Part shown: positions 1 through 12,900 of the stretch, piece after piece
Position numbering within the stretch: the first letter of the stretch is position 1
How the letters are laid out: every line of letters begins with the position of its first letter
DNA from: Hemicordylus capensis
Taxonomy: Eukaryota; Chordata; Lepidosauria; Squamata; Cordylidae
Assembly: GCF_027244095.1 (NCBI RefSeq)
Contig: NC_069657.1
Coordinates: 146,378,857 to 146,442,856 of the forward strand
Direction: 5' to 3'
Length of the DNA stretch: 64,000 nucleotides
The notes under the pieces: model-generated
Seen by the model: the letters and a program-made list of their open reading frames with translations, nothing else
Told to the model about the DNA's origin: nothing
The model's database searches: none
Translations under genes and position numbers: made by a program

Positions 1-480
1 CCGCATGGCAACATCTGCTGCTAGACATCCAAAAGGCTTTAGTCTAACAGCATCATAAACACCATCAGTACTCTGAGAGATCCTCAGCTCTTCCTCAGAA
101 GCATGTTGAGTACCATCTGACCTGAGGGGCCCATCATCTGGCATTACATTGACAGTCATTCCATTTTGTCTATCCATGTGGTTTTCTTGGTAAAATACAG
201 GAGTGGTTTACCACTGCTTTCTCCTGTGCAGTATTAAATGATGCCTTTGTTGTCACTGAAGTGATTGTCTGCCTCCAGCACCTTCCTATAGCGCTGCTGC
301 CCAATATAGGTGGCTGCTTGCTTTAGCTGGGCACCTGGGATGACCTTCACGCTTTGAGTGACCCTACTGGGAGTATACCTCCTGGCATACTTCGCTCATC
401 CCTCCCAGGAACTCCCAGCCCCACCATGATGAGGCAGCATAGGAGGACTTGCGGGGGGGGGGGGGGCTAGTCCAGTAGTC
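1..480. other. Left edge, RAB15 intron 1: unassigned, possibly an old LINE remnant
   Basis: No coding sequence. The phrase ggttttcttggtaaaatac followed by a gtggtttaccactgc block is reminiscent of RTE/BovB-linked sequence, but I cannot place it securely. A G-run lies at about 455-467, followed by a GATGAT-rich patch near 510-530. 480-1400 shows nothing recognisable. Confidence 0.25.
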
Positions 481-1403
481 CATCTTAAATCATGGCTGGA
501 CAGATGATGGTGATAGTCATGATGATGATGATAGTCATTCCCTCATGCGTTAGCAATATCTGGGAGCTGGAGTATACTGTTTTCTATTTTTAGGTATAAT
601 GCGTAATAGCCATTGATAGACCTAACCTCTAACATTCCTAAACAGGGATTTTTCAACTCCAGATTTGCTTACCCTTCCTTATATGTCTTTAGCTGCTGCA
701 CAGAAGGCCACTTAAAGGCTTCCAGATAAATTTTCCTTAAGCACCCCTATGCAGTGTGCTTTGTACTGCAACCAGAAGGTGGTGAAGTCAACGTATGGCC
801 AGGCAATAGGAGGATGTTGATGTTCTGTCACAGAGATGTTTATCTGCTAAGGTACTCTTTTATATAGGGCCAGTTCTTACATGATTGTGTCTACCACGTG
901 GCAGGCCACTGAACAGATGTGTTGTCTAGAAAGCCATTCACACAACTTGGGGTTTATCTGAAATTTCCATGGCAGCCACTTCCACGGCTGAAAAGGCAAG
1001 TACCTGGTCTCTTTGGCAGTGCAAGTAGTTGCAATGCATATTTCAGATAAACACACTTTTCAATATTTTCTGCATTGGTTGTGGTCTTCAGACTTTGTAT
1101 GGAGAATTAGGGAACTAGGCTGTGGCTTTGTAAGAGAAAAAGATTGCATTCAGAGGAGCTGAAGCTGCACAGGGCTACCTATATTAAATCTCCAACTTCT
1201 CTAGTGCTTGTTTGTCTACATTCTTGTTTGCGTAAAGGCTTTGTTTAGATTGATCTTGGATGTGCTCCTACCAAAGTAGGATTCAGTTGTTCTGTTTCTG
1301 TGGTAAACATGTCTTAAACCATGCTTGTAAAATGCCACAATGGTTCTGAGCACCCTAGGGTACCTGTGCTGGAATCTCTAAACCTCTGTTGGACTCTCTA
1401 AAC

Positions 1404-1526
1404 TTAGGCCCCCCCAGCTGTTTTTGGAGCACAACTCCCATAATCCCCAGCCACAGTGGCCAATAGCCAGAGATTATGGGAGATGTAGGCCAACATTTGC
1501 AGGAGGACCAAAGTTGAGTAGCCTTG
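1404..1526 (-). mobile_element. hAT-type MITE, end-truncated copy
   Basis: Shares the palindromic core (caactcccataatcccc ... gattatgggagatgtag) with the intact copy at 1535 but in inverse orientation, and lacks about 12 bp of its outer terminal repeat at the left end. It abuts the target duplication of its neighbour. Confidence 0.7.
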
Positions 1527-1534
1527 CTCTAAAC

Positions 1535-1669
1535 CAGGGCTGCTCAACTTCAGCCCTCCTGCAGATGTTGGCCTACAACTCCCATAATCCCTGGCTACTG
1601 GCCACTGTGCTGGGGATCATGGGAGTTGTAGTCCAAGAACAGCTGGGGGGCCTATGTTGAGCAGGTCTG
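1535..1669 (+). mobile_element. hAT-type MITE with intact 8-bp TSD
   Basis: 135-bp palindromic element starting CAGGGCTGCTCAAC and ending GTTGAGCAGGTCTG. It is flanked by exact 8-bp repeats ctctaaac (1527-1534 and 1670-1677). An 8-bp duplication plus CAG-type termini is diagnostic of the hAT superfamily. No room for a transposase; non-autonomous. Core arms carry ctacaactcccataatccc. Confidence 0.88.
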
Positions 1670-2261
1670 CTCTAAACCTTCCTTTTGAAACGTGCATTTC
1701 CTGAATCATGCACCATACATCAGGTATACACTACGGCCCACCAAGTGTTTGGTAAGCCCTCATTTCTGCAGTCTGCTTCGGAGCCCACAAATGGACTTAT
1801 CATGCATCTGATGTATTTGATTAAGGGCTACAAATTTGACAGGCTTGGTGTGAATTGTTCCAGATTCCTCTGGGAGTGACAGTGACGTAGAGGTGATCCT
1901 TCCATGAGGTGAAATGAAGCAGTCACTTCAAGCTGTGGATTATTGGGGCACCACCTGGGCAGTAAGCCATCTCCTGCCACTGCTCACAGTGCCTAGTAGG
2001 TGTGCCGAAATGGGGTGGGGGGAGGCAGCATTTGGCATCCTGCTTCAAGTATGCTGAGGTCTTGGGCAGCCAAGTACAATGAAGGCATGTCCTGTTGTTC
2101 CTCACAATTGTGTATATGTTTGCCCCTCAAGATGCAGAAATGAGCAATTCCAGAGGAACCAGAAGTAAAATAAGATTGCATCATTTTTCCAGGGCAACTT
2201 GCAAGTAGACAATCCTATGTGATATGGGGGGGGTGGGGCGGGGGCGGGAGATTGTATCTTT

Positions 2262-2465
2262 ATAAGGAGGGCACCATAGCTCAGTGGAAGAACATGTGGC
2301 TTGCATGCATAAGGTTTCCTATCAATCCTTAGGATCTCCAGTTAAAAATTATCTTTGGTAGCAAGACTGGGAAAGCCCTCCACACAAGACCTTGGAGAGT
2401 CAAGACCAATCAGAGCTAGATAGACCAATGGTTTGGTTGGGTATAAGGTAGATTCATATATGTTG
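2262..2465 (+). repeat. tRNA-derived SINE
   Basis: Begins with a decayed tRNA-like head (catagctcagtggaagaac as box A, tcaatccttaggatctcca around box B) followed by a body with agaccaatcagagctagata and ggtagattcatatatgtt. A degenerate member of a widespread squamate tRNA-SINE family; not a tRNA gene. Confidence 0.7.
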
Positions 2466-2589
2466 GATCCCATAGTGTTGGGATCACTAGCACCCTGGGT
2501 GCCATGCTCCTCATTTGACTGGCTACATGTGTCTGATACACCATCACTACAGTGCAGATAATTTGTCCAGTCTTGGGGTTGGGAAAGGA

Positions 2590-3198
2590 ACATAGGAAGC
2601 TGCCATATACTGAGTCAAACCATAGGTCCATCTAGCTCAGTATTGTCTACACAGGCAGCTGCTTCTCCAAGGTTGCAGGCAGGTATCTCTCTTGGCCCAG
2701 TTTGTATGGTTATGTGCAAAAAGACAAGAGCATCTCTTCTAAACAGCAATGGGACAAATTGTGGAAATGGACGTCGGACGTAACCCCCCCCCCCGATTAC
2801 CTGATGTGCCTTGAAATCCCCCACCCCTGAGTTACAGTACTACCTGCGTATATTTCATAACCTTGTGGGTTTCCAAATCCTTGTGTGTAAATCTTTGTAG
2901 ATATATCATGTACAAACAAACAACCACTTTGTATATAATTGTGCTTTGGCAACGTACTGTATGCTATGGTAGTTTGTTGGTTCAATTAAAAAAAAATCTT
3001 GTCCTATAAAAAAAATCTTGTCCTATCTTGGAGATGCCAGGGAGGGAAATTGGAGCCTAGATGCTCTTCCCAGAGTGACTCCATCCCCTAAGGGGAATAT
3101 CTTACAGTGCTCACACATGTAGTCTCCCATTCATCTGCAACCAGGGCAGACCCTGCTTAGCTAAGGGGACAAGTCATGCTTGCTACCACAAGACCAGC
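2590..3198 (-). repeat. 5S rRNA-derived SINE (SINE3-like), interrupted by a later insertion
   Basis: Read on the minus strand, the head at 3198-3040 contains tagctaagcagggtc and gatgaatgggagac, close to the 5S rRNA internal promoter (box A and box C). The 3' body at 2697-2590 contains gctagatggacctatggttt and ends at the copy-typical ggcagcttcctatgttcc. Between them lies a foreign A-tailed insert (about 2693-2993). The same SINE occurs uninterrupted at 16833-17125. Confidence 0.7.
2693..2993 (+). other. A-tailed insert (probable retrocopy of an unidentified transcript) inside the 5S SINE
   Basis: Breaks the 5S SINE after ctctcttggccc and ends ggttcaattaaaaaaaa, directly before atcttgtcctat, which then recurs after a second A-run (aaaaaaatcttgtcctat). 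The SINE resumes at tcttggagatgcc. Poly(A) tail, AATTAAA and matching flanks indicate LINE-driven retroposition. Source transcript not recognised. Confidence 0.5.
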
Positions 3199-3921
3199 TC
3201 TCCTCTTTCCTTAGCACTTTCTGTACATCTCACTGTGAAGTCAGAGCCAGCTTTGATCAATCTTTTAGAGTACTTATCATAGACAAATGAAGTAGCAAAT
3301 GAAAGCACAGAATGTGTAGGCATTCGGGGGCTGGGTGTGTGTGGAGAATGTGACTTTGGGCAGTTAGTTGCCAAAGCCATAAACATCTCAACTGTCAGTG
3401 AGGGGTGGCAGGGGCAAGCTCTGGTTAACATAGGCTATAGTTTTAGAAACTTCCAAAGCTATTAACTGTGAGAGCTCCAAATTCAGTTGACTGAAAAACA
3501 TTTTCCTTGCCATTGACTCAGCTGTGGAGATGTTGTGGCATGTTTATGAAATCTCAACTTCTAAAAACTCTGCCTAGTGACTGGTGGGTCTGTATGCTCT
3601 TGATGAGAAGGTTTTCTGCTGAGAACAGAGTAGGCACCACTGTTGCGTTGTTAATCTAGTGTTAGATCGTATGTGTGAATGTTGTTTGCATATGAACCGT
3701 AAATCACGTGGATGTGTGAGAAGTGTGATTGGGTGTTTGTGCAAGAGAGTGAAGGGGAAATAGATACAGAGAAGGTATTATTGCACATAAAAATGCATGC
3801 CTTTATATGGGTCTCCACTACTCCCAGAGTCTAGACAGTGCAGACCCTAATTAGACACAGCAGAATGTATTTGGCAATACTAGGGTTTATAACTTCATGT
3901 TTTTGTTTTGTTTCGTCTCAG

Positions 3922-3982
3922 GAGTTGATTTTAAAATGAAGACCATAGAAGTAGATGGAATTAAGGTCAGAATACAGATCTG
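3922..3982 (+). CDS. RAB15: RAB15 exon 2
   Basis: 61 bp, acceptor ctcag before 3922 and donor gtaagt after 3982. Encodes VDFKMKTIEVDGIKVRIQI after a split Gly codon and ends inside the Trp codon of WDTAGQE. This is the beta2-beta3 region of the G domain. Confidence 0.95.
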
Positions 3983-6900
3983 GTAAGTGATCCAAATATT
4001 ATGATGTCGAGCCAGTGTGGATTCTTAGATAGAAAGCTGGACTCTGGATCTGGAAGGCCAGTTAGGAGTTCTTTGCCATGGATTCATTGTGTGGCCTTGG
4101 ACAAGAAAGTTTCCCCAATCTGTAAAATGGGAATGATAATGACCTAACTCATTGGGTAATAGAAAGGTGAGCACATACAACTGTTAAACACTCTGTAAGT
4201 TAAAGCTGCTTTGTAAATGAACAATTGAAGTTGGGGGAGCTGACTGTGAGGTTCCACAAAGAGGTTCCACAAAGAGGTTCAATGGAATTGGGGGAAGAGG
4301 CCATTCCAGTTCCTGGGTGATGGACCAGATGTTACACTATCTAACCTATTCTCGGGCGCTTGAATGGGGATAGAAGCTATTTTTCTATCCAAGAAAAGAG
4401 TTTTTTCTCTTTTTAAGAGTTTTATTTTCTGGACCATATTAGGGGATTTTCCAAATAAAAATGTAAAAACTTGTATCTTCCCTTTGAAACTATGCTTAAG
4501 TTTAGTGCCTGCCCAGGAACAATAGTGCTTTATCCTGTCCCCATGTAGCAGAGTGGCATTAACTCAGGGAGATTGCCACAGTGGTGGTGTTAAATAGATG
4601 TAGTATGTCACACCTTTCATCACAGGGTGGGTGTGACAGTCAGATGTCAAAGAGTTGTTGTTGTTGGTGGTTTTTGTTTTGTTTTGTTTAAAGTAAGACT
4701 CCTAGAAAATGGGGAACTGATGCCTCACTGCTTATTTATATGAAATCAACTGTTTTTCTGGGAAGACCCCAGATAGGTCTGCGTTCACAGGTGCAAATCT
4801 AAATTTGTCCATTAGGGGGCAGCCAAATAACATACAACCTCCAGAGCTAAAGAGCTCCTCAATGTGTTCTTGAGGACATCTGCAGGGAAATCACCTTGCA
4901 ACAATATTTGTGACAATTGACCATTTGTGGGTCAAAAAGCAGGTTGTTTGTAAAGTAACAAGGCAGTCATACTCTGTGTTGACTTAGCTGCAGTTTAGCA
5001 CGGCTGTTTGGGCTTTTCTTCTGCATTTATCAACATGTATTCAGCACCCCTGGGAATCCCCCACCCCCACTTATTTTGTCTTGGCTTTTTTGCTGCTCCC
5101 CACTGTCTTCTGACATTGCTGCATAGCTGAGTGTATGTTCAGAAATATGCTTTGCATCTTCCAGGGGCAGAATTGGTATGATTACAGGAACTGGCCATAT
5201 CTGTTCACTCACTTCACATAATACATTTGTCCATGTGAGTGCATGCCCAAGTACAGTTGGAAGAGCCCATGTGGACAGAAAATAGTCTCCTATAGTCTCC
5301 ATGTGCTGGACACAACCCAGAGCAACTGACTCTTTTTGTTTTGACTTTTTGTTTTCCTCTCCTCATGTGATGAGCAACACATAGTTTATAGATGATATTG
5401 TAAAGCTACCTACCACTGCTCTATAATCAGGCATGTATGTATTTGGCAGATTGACACTAAACTCTGTTTTTTGCTTCTGAATGTTGGCGGATGCCAGAAT
5501 ATCTGCGTTTATACCCACCCCGCCCCCCTCATTTATAGCAGGATTCTGGTCCTCGTGATTGTGAATCAAAGCTAAGTTTGGAAATAAGTGACCAGAGTTT
5601 CCAGAAGGCTTAGAATCCAGAGGTATCAGGGTACAGCTTTAGCTCATTTCTTATATTTATATTATACTTTTTAGCCATGGGGGTCAGAGCACCATGCAAA
5701 GCTCTCTCCTACCCTTTTACCCAGGTCTCCCCAGTGCTAGGGAGACTAGTAATGGCTTGGGTCCAGGCTCTTTAAGAGAGCATCTCCTTTGTCATGAACC
5801 CTGCCACCTTTTACAGTCTTCAGGAGAGGTCCAGTTACGATTGCCACCAGCTTGTCCGGTAGCAACTCAGGACTGGGCTTTCTCTGTGGCTGCCCTGGGG
5901 CTTTGGAATATGCTTCCTGCTGAAATAAGAACACCTCCTTCTCTTTGTTTTCAGGAAGACCCTCAGGACTCTCCTGTTCTCGCAAGCTTTTAATAAGAAT
6001 TTTAATAATTCATTTTATATTATTTTTATTGTGTTTTATGTATTTTAATCTGTAATTTTTAATCTTAAAATGTGTACATTGCCTAGAGGCAGTATAAAAA
6101 TATGATAGATAGATAGATACTAGTCCACTACCCTAACTACTACACCACACTGGCTCTTACCATACTGTTGTTATCTCATCCTACTGATTTCCAGGCCTAT
6201 CCCTCTCTCCATTTCTCCAGAAACTTACTGGTCAGCATCCAGACTAAGAATTCTGTGGGGGGAATGCTTCCACTTGTGCATGGAAGGGAGGGGTGATTTT
6301 TGGCCAAAAACAAAACTCGCAGCCACCTGTGCTTCCTGAAAACATGTCCTGAAGGTTGAGGGGACATATTTGCAGGAAGCCTAGTCAGCTACAGAGGGAA
6401 GGGGAGATCACTAAAAATCACACATGCAGACTTTTTTTTTTTTTTTGAGAGTGAGCAGAAGCATTCCTATTAGTCTGGATGTCAGCCACTGTTTATAATT
6501 TAGAAGCAGAATGAGGAATGTAAAACTAAATGTGTACAGATTAGCTTAGTTTTGAGCACACAATTGAGGTATTCTTGATGCAGAATTTAGGCGTGGATTC
6601 GAACAGACTTATGTAGACAGTGTCTTCCAGCTTGCTACCTGCTTGCTGGAATTCCCCTCGGTCTTTAGGAATTTGAATAAGCCTGTAATGGCAGGTTGCT
6701 CCTATCCTCCTGACTTTGCTGAACTATCACGCTCTTGGTCCTGAGATCCACACTGTGTCCATATAAGGTTTTGAGCATGAGGTTTCTCTCAGTAAGATCC
6801 TTGGGCATGAAGACGCCAAGCCATGGGTTGGGATCTGCTTGAATCTGTGGAAGTCCCCACTCACTGTCATGCTCTCGGTTTCTGTTCCAGGGACACTGCA

Positions 6901-9900
6901 GGCCAGGAGCGATACCAGACCATCACCAAGCAGTACTACAGACGAGCTCAGGTAAAACCCTTTTCCCCTAGACCAGGAGTGAGGCTGAAATAATGGGGCA
7001 CCTAGAGAAAGATTTGTTGCCGTTTCCTAGAGTCACCTCAGTATATCTTCTCTGTCCCCACCATCACTGCCAGAAATCCAGACATTTCACTGAAATCCAC
7101 GGAGATGGCATGGTGAATAGTGGGTTGAGCTGAGTTTAGCTTAATTAATAGAATTAAATAACCAAAATGACTTACATGCCAATAAGACAATACAGCCAAT
7201 AACCACAAACAGTTAACTGCAACCCATTAAAGCATCAAGGCAGCAAAATGTAGCATCAGGAGGCAGTGAAGCTAAAACTATAGCAGGAAACATTACAATG
7301 GCAATTAACTGATTAGAAGCTAGTTTGGATTTTTTTTAAAGTCTTCACTATCCAGCAAAAGATGGGCAAATTGGGAGCCTGATTCTGCCAGCGGGGAGTC
7401 ATGGCACAATCACTGAGAAGGCCCTATATCTTGTACCTGCTGGCCTGATCTTGCATGTGGGTAGGATAGAGAGCAGGGACTGTGGGCAGGTTCATATGGG
7501 TGTAGGTGATTTCTGGAGTAATCTGGTCTTGAAGCTGTGTAGACCTTTTATGGACAGTACCAGCATTTTAAATCAATCTCGGAAGCAAATGAGCCGCCGA
7601 TGCAGACGGAATAAGATCAGAGATACGTTCGAGATGGGTCAGGGAGTCTCCATTATGATGTTAATTCCTACTTTGGGATCCAGAGTTGTGGGTCAGCATA
7701 GGGGGACTAAGGGAGAGGGTCCCACAACCATTAAGCCTCTTCAGCTGAGTCTGGTGGCAGTGAGCCAATGGACAAGCATCAGGGGCGGCAGCTGCCCAGT
7801 CTAACAATAGCCAGCCTGTTTATTGTGCAGGAACTAGCCCTCTGATTCAGAGAACCAGTCACCTACAAATGTGTGGGCAAAAAGAGTCTTATTCAGAGAT
7901 GATGGCACAGATGGATTGCGTGCCACCTGGCTACTGCTTGCAGGCTGGATTTGGTCTGTGACTCATCTGTTCACTGCCATGAGGTTCCCGGCACCATAGC
8001 CATGATAGGCTTCATGTCCCAACGGTCTAATATTGTTTGTAGAATCAAAGCCAAGAGAGCCTGCCCTGTTGTTTCTGCAGGGAACCTAGACTGCTTAGCC
8101 AACTCTCTAGGGGGAATCGGGCATTTTTGTTAAATAGCTCCATTATCTAGCTCAGTGGCAGCCTGTTCTGTGGCAAACCTTGAGGCACAACTGCAATAAA
8201 ACAAGGTCAGTTTGGTTTATTGGTGGTATCTAAAGGCTACATATATGATGGTTTCAATCAGTTTGGCCTACAGAATTGGCATTCTCTGCTTCTAAGAGCT
8301 TGTTGTAGTCAACACGTACCAAGGTGAGACTGACGTCCATATAACACATCTATATCTCATTCTATCCCCGATGCTTTGAGCAGATTACATACACCACCTT
8401 CTCAGATTCACAAACACAGACAGATTCAAAGACATGTACTTTCTGATGTGTTAATGGACAGGAGGTGAAACAATGATCCTCAAATGCCCAGCTCTTCTAA
8501 TCCCTCAGCCTCATTCCCAGAGGAAGGTGTGTATAGGACATCTGAGAGGAAAAGTTCTCCACTTTTTGTTGTTCTTTTATCTGGTACCTGCCTTTCCCTC
8601 GCTCCATTAATTCTGTTTTCTTGCTGGTTCTTTTCCCAGGGGATATTCTTGGTGTATGACATTAGCAGCGAGCGTTCATACCAGCACATAATGAAATGGG
8701 CCAGTGATGTGGATGAGGTAAGCAGGAATCTCCTTGCTGCTTTCTCTTTTTCTGGGGAACATCTGCTCAAGCATAAGAGATGATGACATGACAAAATGGA
8801 TGTTTCTCTCCTTCTCAGAGGGGCATGGTGTTCTCTCACTTTGCCACTCAGCTTTGGAAACTGTGTTCACGCAGAAAAATTCATGCCTAATTAAGTGTTT
8901 GGTATTTTTAGACAGATTAAAATAACTGGGAAATTCCAAGGGCAGTCTGGGTATCTTTGAAGCATGTATGTATACTGTTCTGGGGTATCTGTATTATTGT
9001 TTCCAATGAGTGGACTAACTCCTGCATAAATGGTCCCAGTATTGATGAGAGATTGCTAGAAGACTACTTAGAGACAAGCAGAATTGTCAGTAAATATTCG
9101 GTGAGTTATCCACGATAAGTGCATCATCAGAATAAGCCCTTTGTGGGTAGCTTTGTGCCCATGTGTTGTGACGAGTCTCCTCTCCCTCTGGAAGGTTAAC
9201 AGGAAGTGAACCCCTGTCCTGACTGACAGGCTGGTGACCTCCAGGGCTCAACCTATCAGTCCACCAGGTGGGTGGGACATGAGAGCTACAGGGAGAATTC
9301 TGGGAAGAAGAAAGGAAGTCTGTGCTGGGAGTGCAGAGGACATGCAGCAATGGAGTTTGCTGCAGCCAGACGACTAGATATTTGAAAGTTAGGATTGCAG
9401 GGGGCTTGATTCTCATCATAAGTTTGGTGAGTTCAAGGGCAGAAAGCCAGGGCTTTTGGTTTCGGAATTTAGTACAGGAAAAGAGTGTTTAGTCATACTT
9501 CGCATCAGGAATTTTTATTTCTTTGTGTGTGTTGCTTTGCATATTCCTAAATATCTGTTCTTTGCAACAGAGTAACTAAGGTTTCAATGTGTGCCACCCT
9601 AGAACTGCCTGGGAGTTTTTGAAGTATTCTTGTAACCAACTAAGTATTTCTAAGTGTTTCTAAAAAGCTAAAAGCCTCAGACAGAACCAGCCTGTAGTAA
9701 TTGAATAATAGTCCCCCCCACCCCACCCCTGTTCATTTTACAAAGATCCCCTGGTTTGGTTATTAACCCAACAGGTGGAAGGGGGGATTTCTCTGGTGCA
9801 GAAAACGTCTCAGATAGAACTTGGCCAATTAATAATTAACTCCCACGTGCAAGCAAAATGCACAGGAGGGAAAGGTTTTTCTTTATTCTTGTTTGTTAGC

Positions 9901-12900
9901 AAGGGGGAGTATATTTTTGGTATTTGCCAAATACCCAGTTACAGAGAGACTCTGGACTAAAGCACTCTAGTCCAACAATCAGACCTTGGAAAGCCTTAGA
10001 GTGCTTGGTGGCAGTGAGATTAACCTACCAGAATATTTTCTTTTCCTTTCTGGCTTTTGGAAAGTTAAGGATTTTTAATCGTCCATAGGCAGCTTCTCTG
10101 TGGAAGCATTTCCACACTGTGGAAATGACTCGTCGCTGATAAGAGTCATTCCTGAGCTAGGTGACTGAGAAGGCTGCTAAGATCCATTTCAAACTGGCTT
10201 TTGGGCGGGCTATGTGGTGGAGACTGCCTTGGTTGGCCTGATGGATGATCTCCAATTGAGAATTGACAGAGAGAGTGGGACTCTGTTGGTCCTTTTGGAT
10301 CTCTTGGCAGCTTTCGATATTATTGACCATAGTATCCTTCTGGAACGTCTGAGAGGATTGGAGGTGGGAGGCACTGCTTTGCAGTGATTCTGCTCTTACC
10401 TCATGGGCAGATTCCAGATGGTGTCTCTTGGAGACTGTTGTTCTTCAAAATCTGAACTTTCGTGTGGTGTCCCTCAGGGCTCCATATTGTCTCCGATGTT
10501 GTTTAACATCTACATGAAACCGTTGGGAGAGATCATCAGGAGATTTGGTGCAGGGTGTTATCAATATGCTGATGACACCCAAATCTATTTCCCCATGTCA
10601 ACATCATCAGGAGAAGGCATAAGCTCTCTAAATGCCTGCCTGGAGGCAGTAATGGGCTGGAAGAGGGATAACAAACTGAGGCTGAATCCAGATTAGACAG
10701 AGGTACTTATTGTGCGGGGCCGAAAGTTGGGAGACAATTTAGATGTGCCAGTTCTGGATGGGGTCACGCTCCCCCGGAAGGAACAGGTATACAGTCTGGG
10801 GGTGCTTCTGGATCCAAGCCTCTCCCTGGTGTCCCAGGTTGAGGCAGTGGCCGGGGTGCTTTTTATCAGCTTTGGCTGATATGCCAGCTGCATCTGTTTC
10901 TTGAGATGAATGACCTCAAAATGATGGTACACTTCCTGGTAACCTCTAGGCTGGATTACTGCAATGTGGGGGTGCCTTTGTACGTAGTCCGGAAACTGCA
11001 GTTGGTCCAGAATGCAGCAGCCAGGTTGGTCTCTGGGTCATCTAGAAGAGACCATATTACTCCTGTGTTGAAGGAACTACACTGGCTGCCGATACGTTTC
11101 TAGGCAAAATACAAGGTGCTGGGCATTACCTATAAAACCCTAAACAGCTTAGGCTCTGGGTATTTAAGAGAACTTCTTCGCCATGAGCCCCACGCCTGTT
11201 AAGATCATCTGGAGAGGTTCGTCTGCGGTTGCCGCCAACTCGTCTGGTGGCTACTTGGGAATGTGCCTTCTCCGTTGCTGCCCCTGGACTTTGGAATGCG
11301 CTCCCTGTTGAAACAAGAGCCTACCCATCTCTAGGAAATTTTTAAAAAGCACTGAAGACACATGTATTCACCCAGGCTTTTAATTAGCTGTATATTTTTA
11401 ATATTGGGTTTTTAGTGTTTTTAATGTTTTAAATGATTTTAATTGTAAACCGCCCAGAGATGCAAGTTTGGGGTAGTATAGAAATATTTTAAATAAATAA
11501 GAGCTGGTTAAAACCGGTTCAGCCAGTTTATTCATTAACTGACCTGAGACAGGAAAGGAAATTTTCCACTACCCACAATCTGCAACACCATGGATCGTGC
11601 CAGAAGCTTCCCTTAAGATAAGGGGAATTTGTGTAGGTATTCTACTTGGTAACTCTCTTTTTACACTCTGCCACAACTGGGATTAAAGTCATCTTTTGCT
11701 TCTGTGCTTAAAGGGGAGATGGGTGGGAGATGGGCTGGTCTGCCTGCACTTTGGAGGGGCCCTGCTCTGCAACTCAACAACTTAGACTCTGCTGGTTCTG
11801 GTAGATCCAGAATGCTGTTGATTCATCATAGGGGGTCCACGCAGACTGTTCTCACCCTGGGCCCCATAAAAGCTAGACAGCTCTGGGAGATGGTTTGTGT
11901 TGAACCCAGAGGATCAGCTCATCAAACACACTGTGTTTGACTGGCTTTCTAGAGGCATGGTAGTATTCAGTGGTGATGATCTGTGGTTGCCCCGTTCCCT
12001 GCACGACAGGCCTTTGGTGACTTATTGCTGCCAAGACAGATTGTGTAAAATGGGGAGTGTTGGAAAATAGTACCACTTTTCTTGTTATGTTTCAGTGGTG
12101 GAAGAAACTCTTGTGGAAATTTTACTTCCTATGCAGCAGCTGTTGATTTGACAGGGACACTGACCCATCTGGAAGTGGGCCAGTCCTAAGTCTGAACAAT
12201 GCCCTGTGGCTCAGCTCTCCTGCAGATGCTTGATTATTTCTGTGCAGATTGAGGAAGGCTAAAACCTCTCCCCCTTACCTCTAGTATGCTCCAGATGGCG
12301 TCCAGAAGATCCTCATTGGGAATAAAGCCGATGAAGAAGAGAAGAGGCAAGTAGGCAGAGAGCAAGGCCTTCAGGTAAATGTCCTGGATTGGCCCCAGTC
12401 CTCCTCCATAGAGGCCTTGTCTTCAGCAACTACGGATGAGGTGGTAGACCTGTCTCTTAGTAGTACCACTTCAGACTGCAGGTGGGGGCTTGCAGGGCTG
12501 AATGGTCCTACACACATATGTGTGCATGCATAGGCCCAGGCCCTCTTCCATAGAGTCCTAGCCCTTAGCCGCTGCAGATGAGATGAAGGGTTTTTTGATA
12601 TGCCAGTTATCTGTGTGAAGGGGACTTGTAAAAATTATTCCTATAGAGCAGAGATTCTCAACCTTGGGTCCCCAGATGTTACAGGACTTCAACTCCAATA
12701 ATCTCCAGCCTCAATAGCCTTGGGTTGGGGATTATGGGAGTTGAAGTCCATCAACATCTGGGGACCCAAGGTTGAGAACCTCTGCTATAGAGGGACATTC
12801 AGTCACGTGATCCTCCACCTGCAGTCCAAAGGGATACAGCTGAGGAACAGGCTGTTGTTGGTGAAAACTAGGCCAGAGTTGAGTCTCAGAAGAAAGATGG

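Noticed and set aside
2262-2340. tRNA gene
   Set aside because: Box B is decayed, no acceptor stem closes, and a SINE body follows.
1-3921. RAB15 exon 1 within the window
   Set aside because: No sequence encoding the conserved N-terminus with the P-loop GDSGVGKT was found on the plus strand; it must lie upstream.
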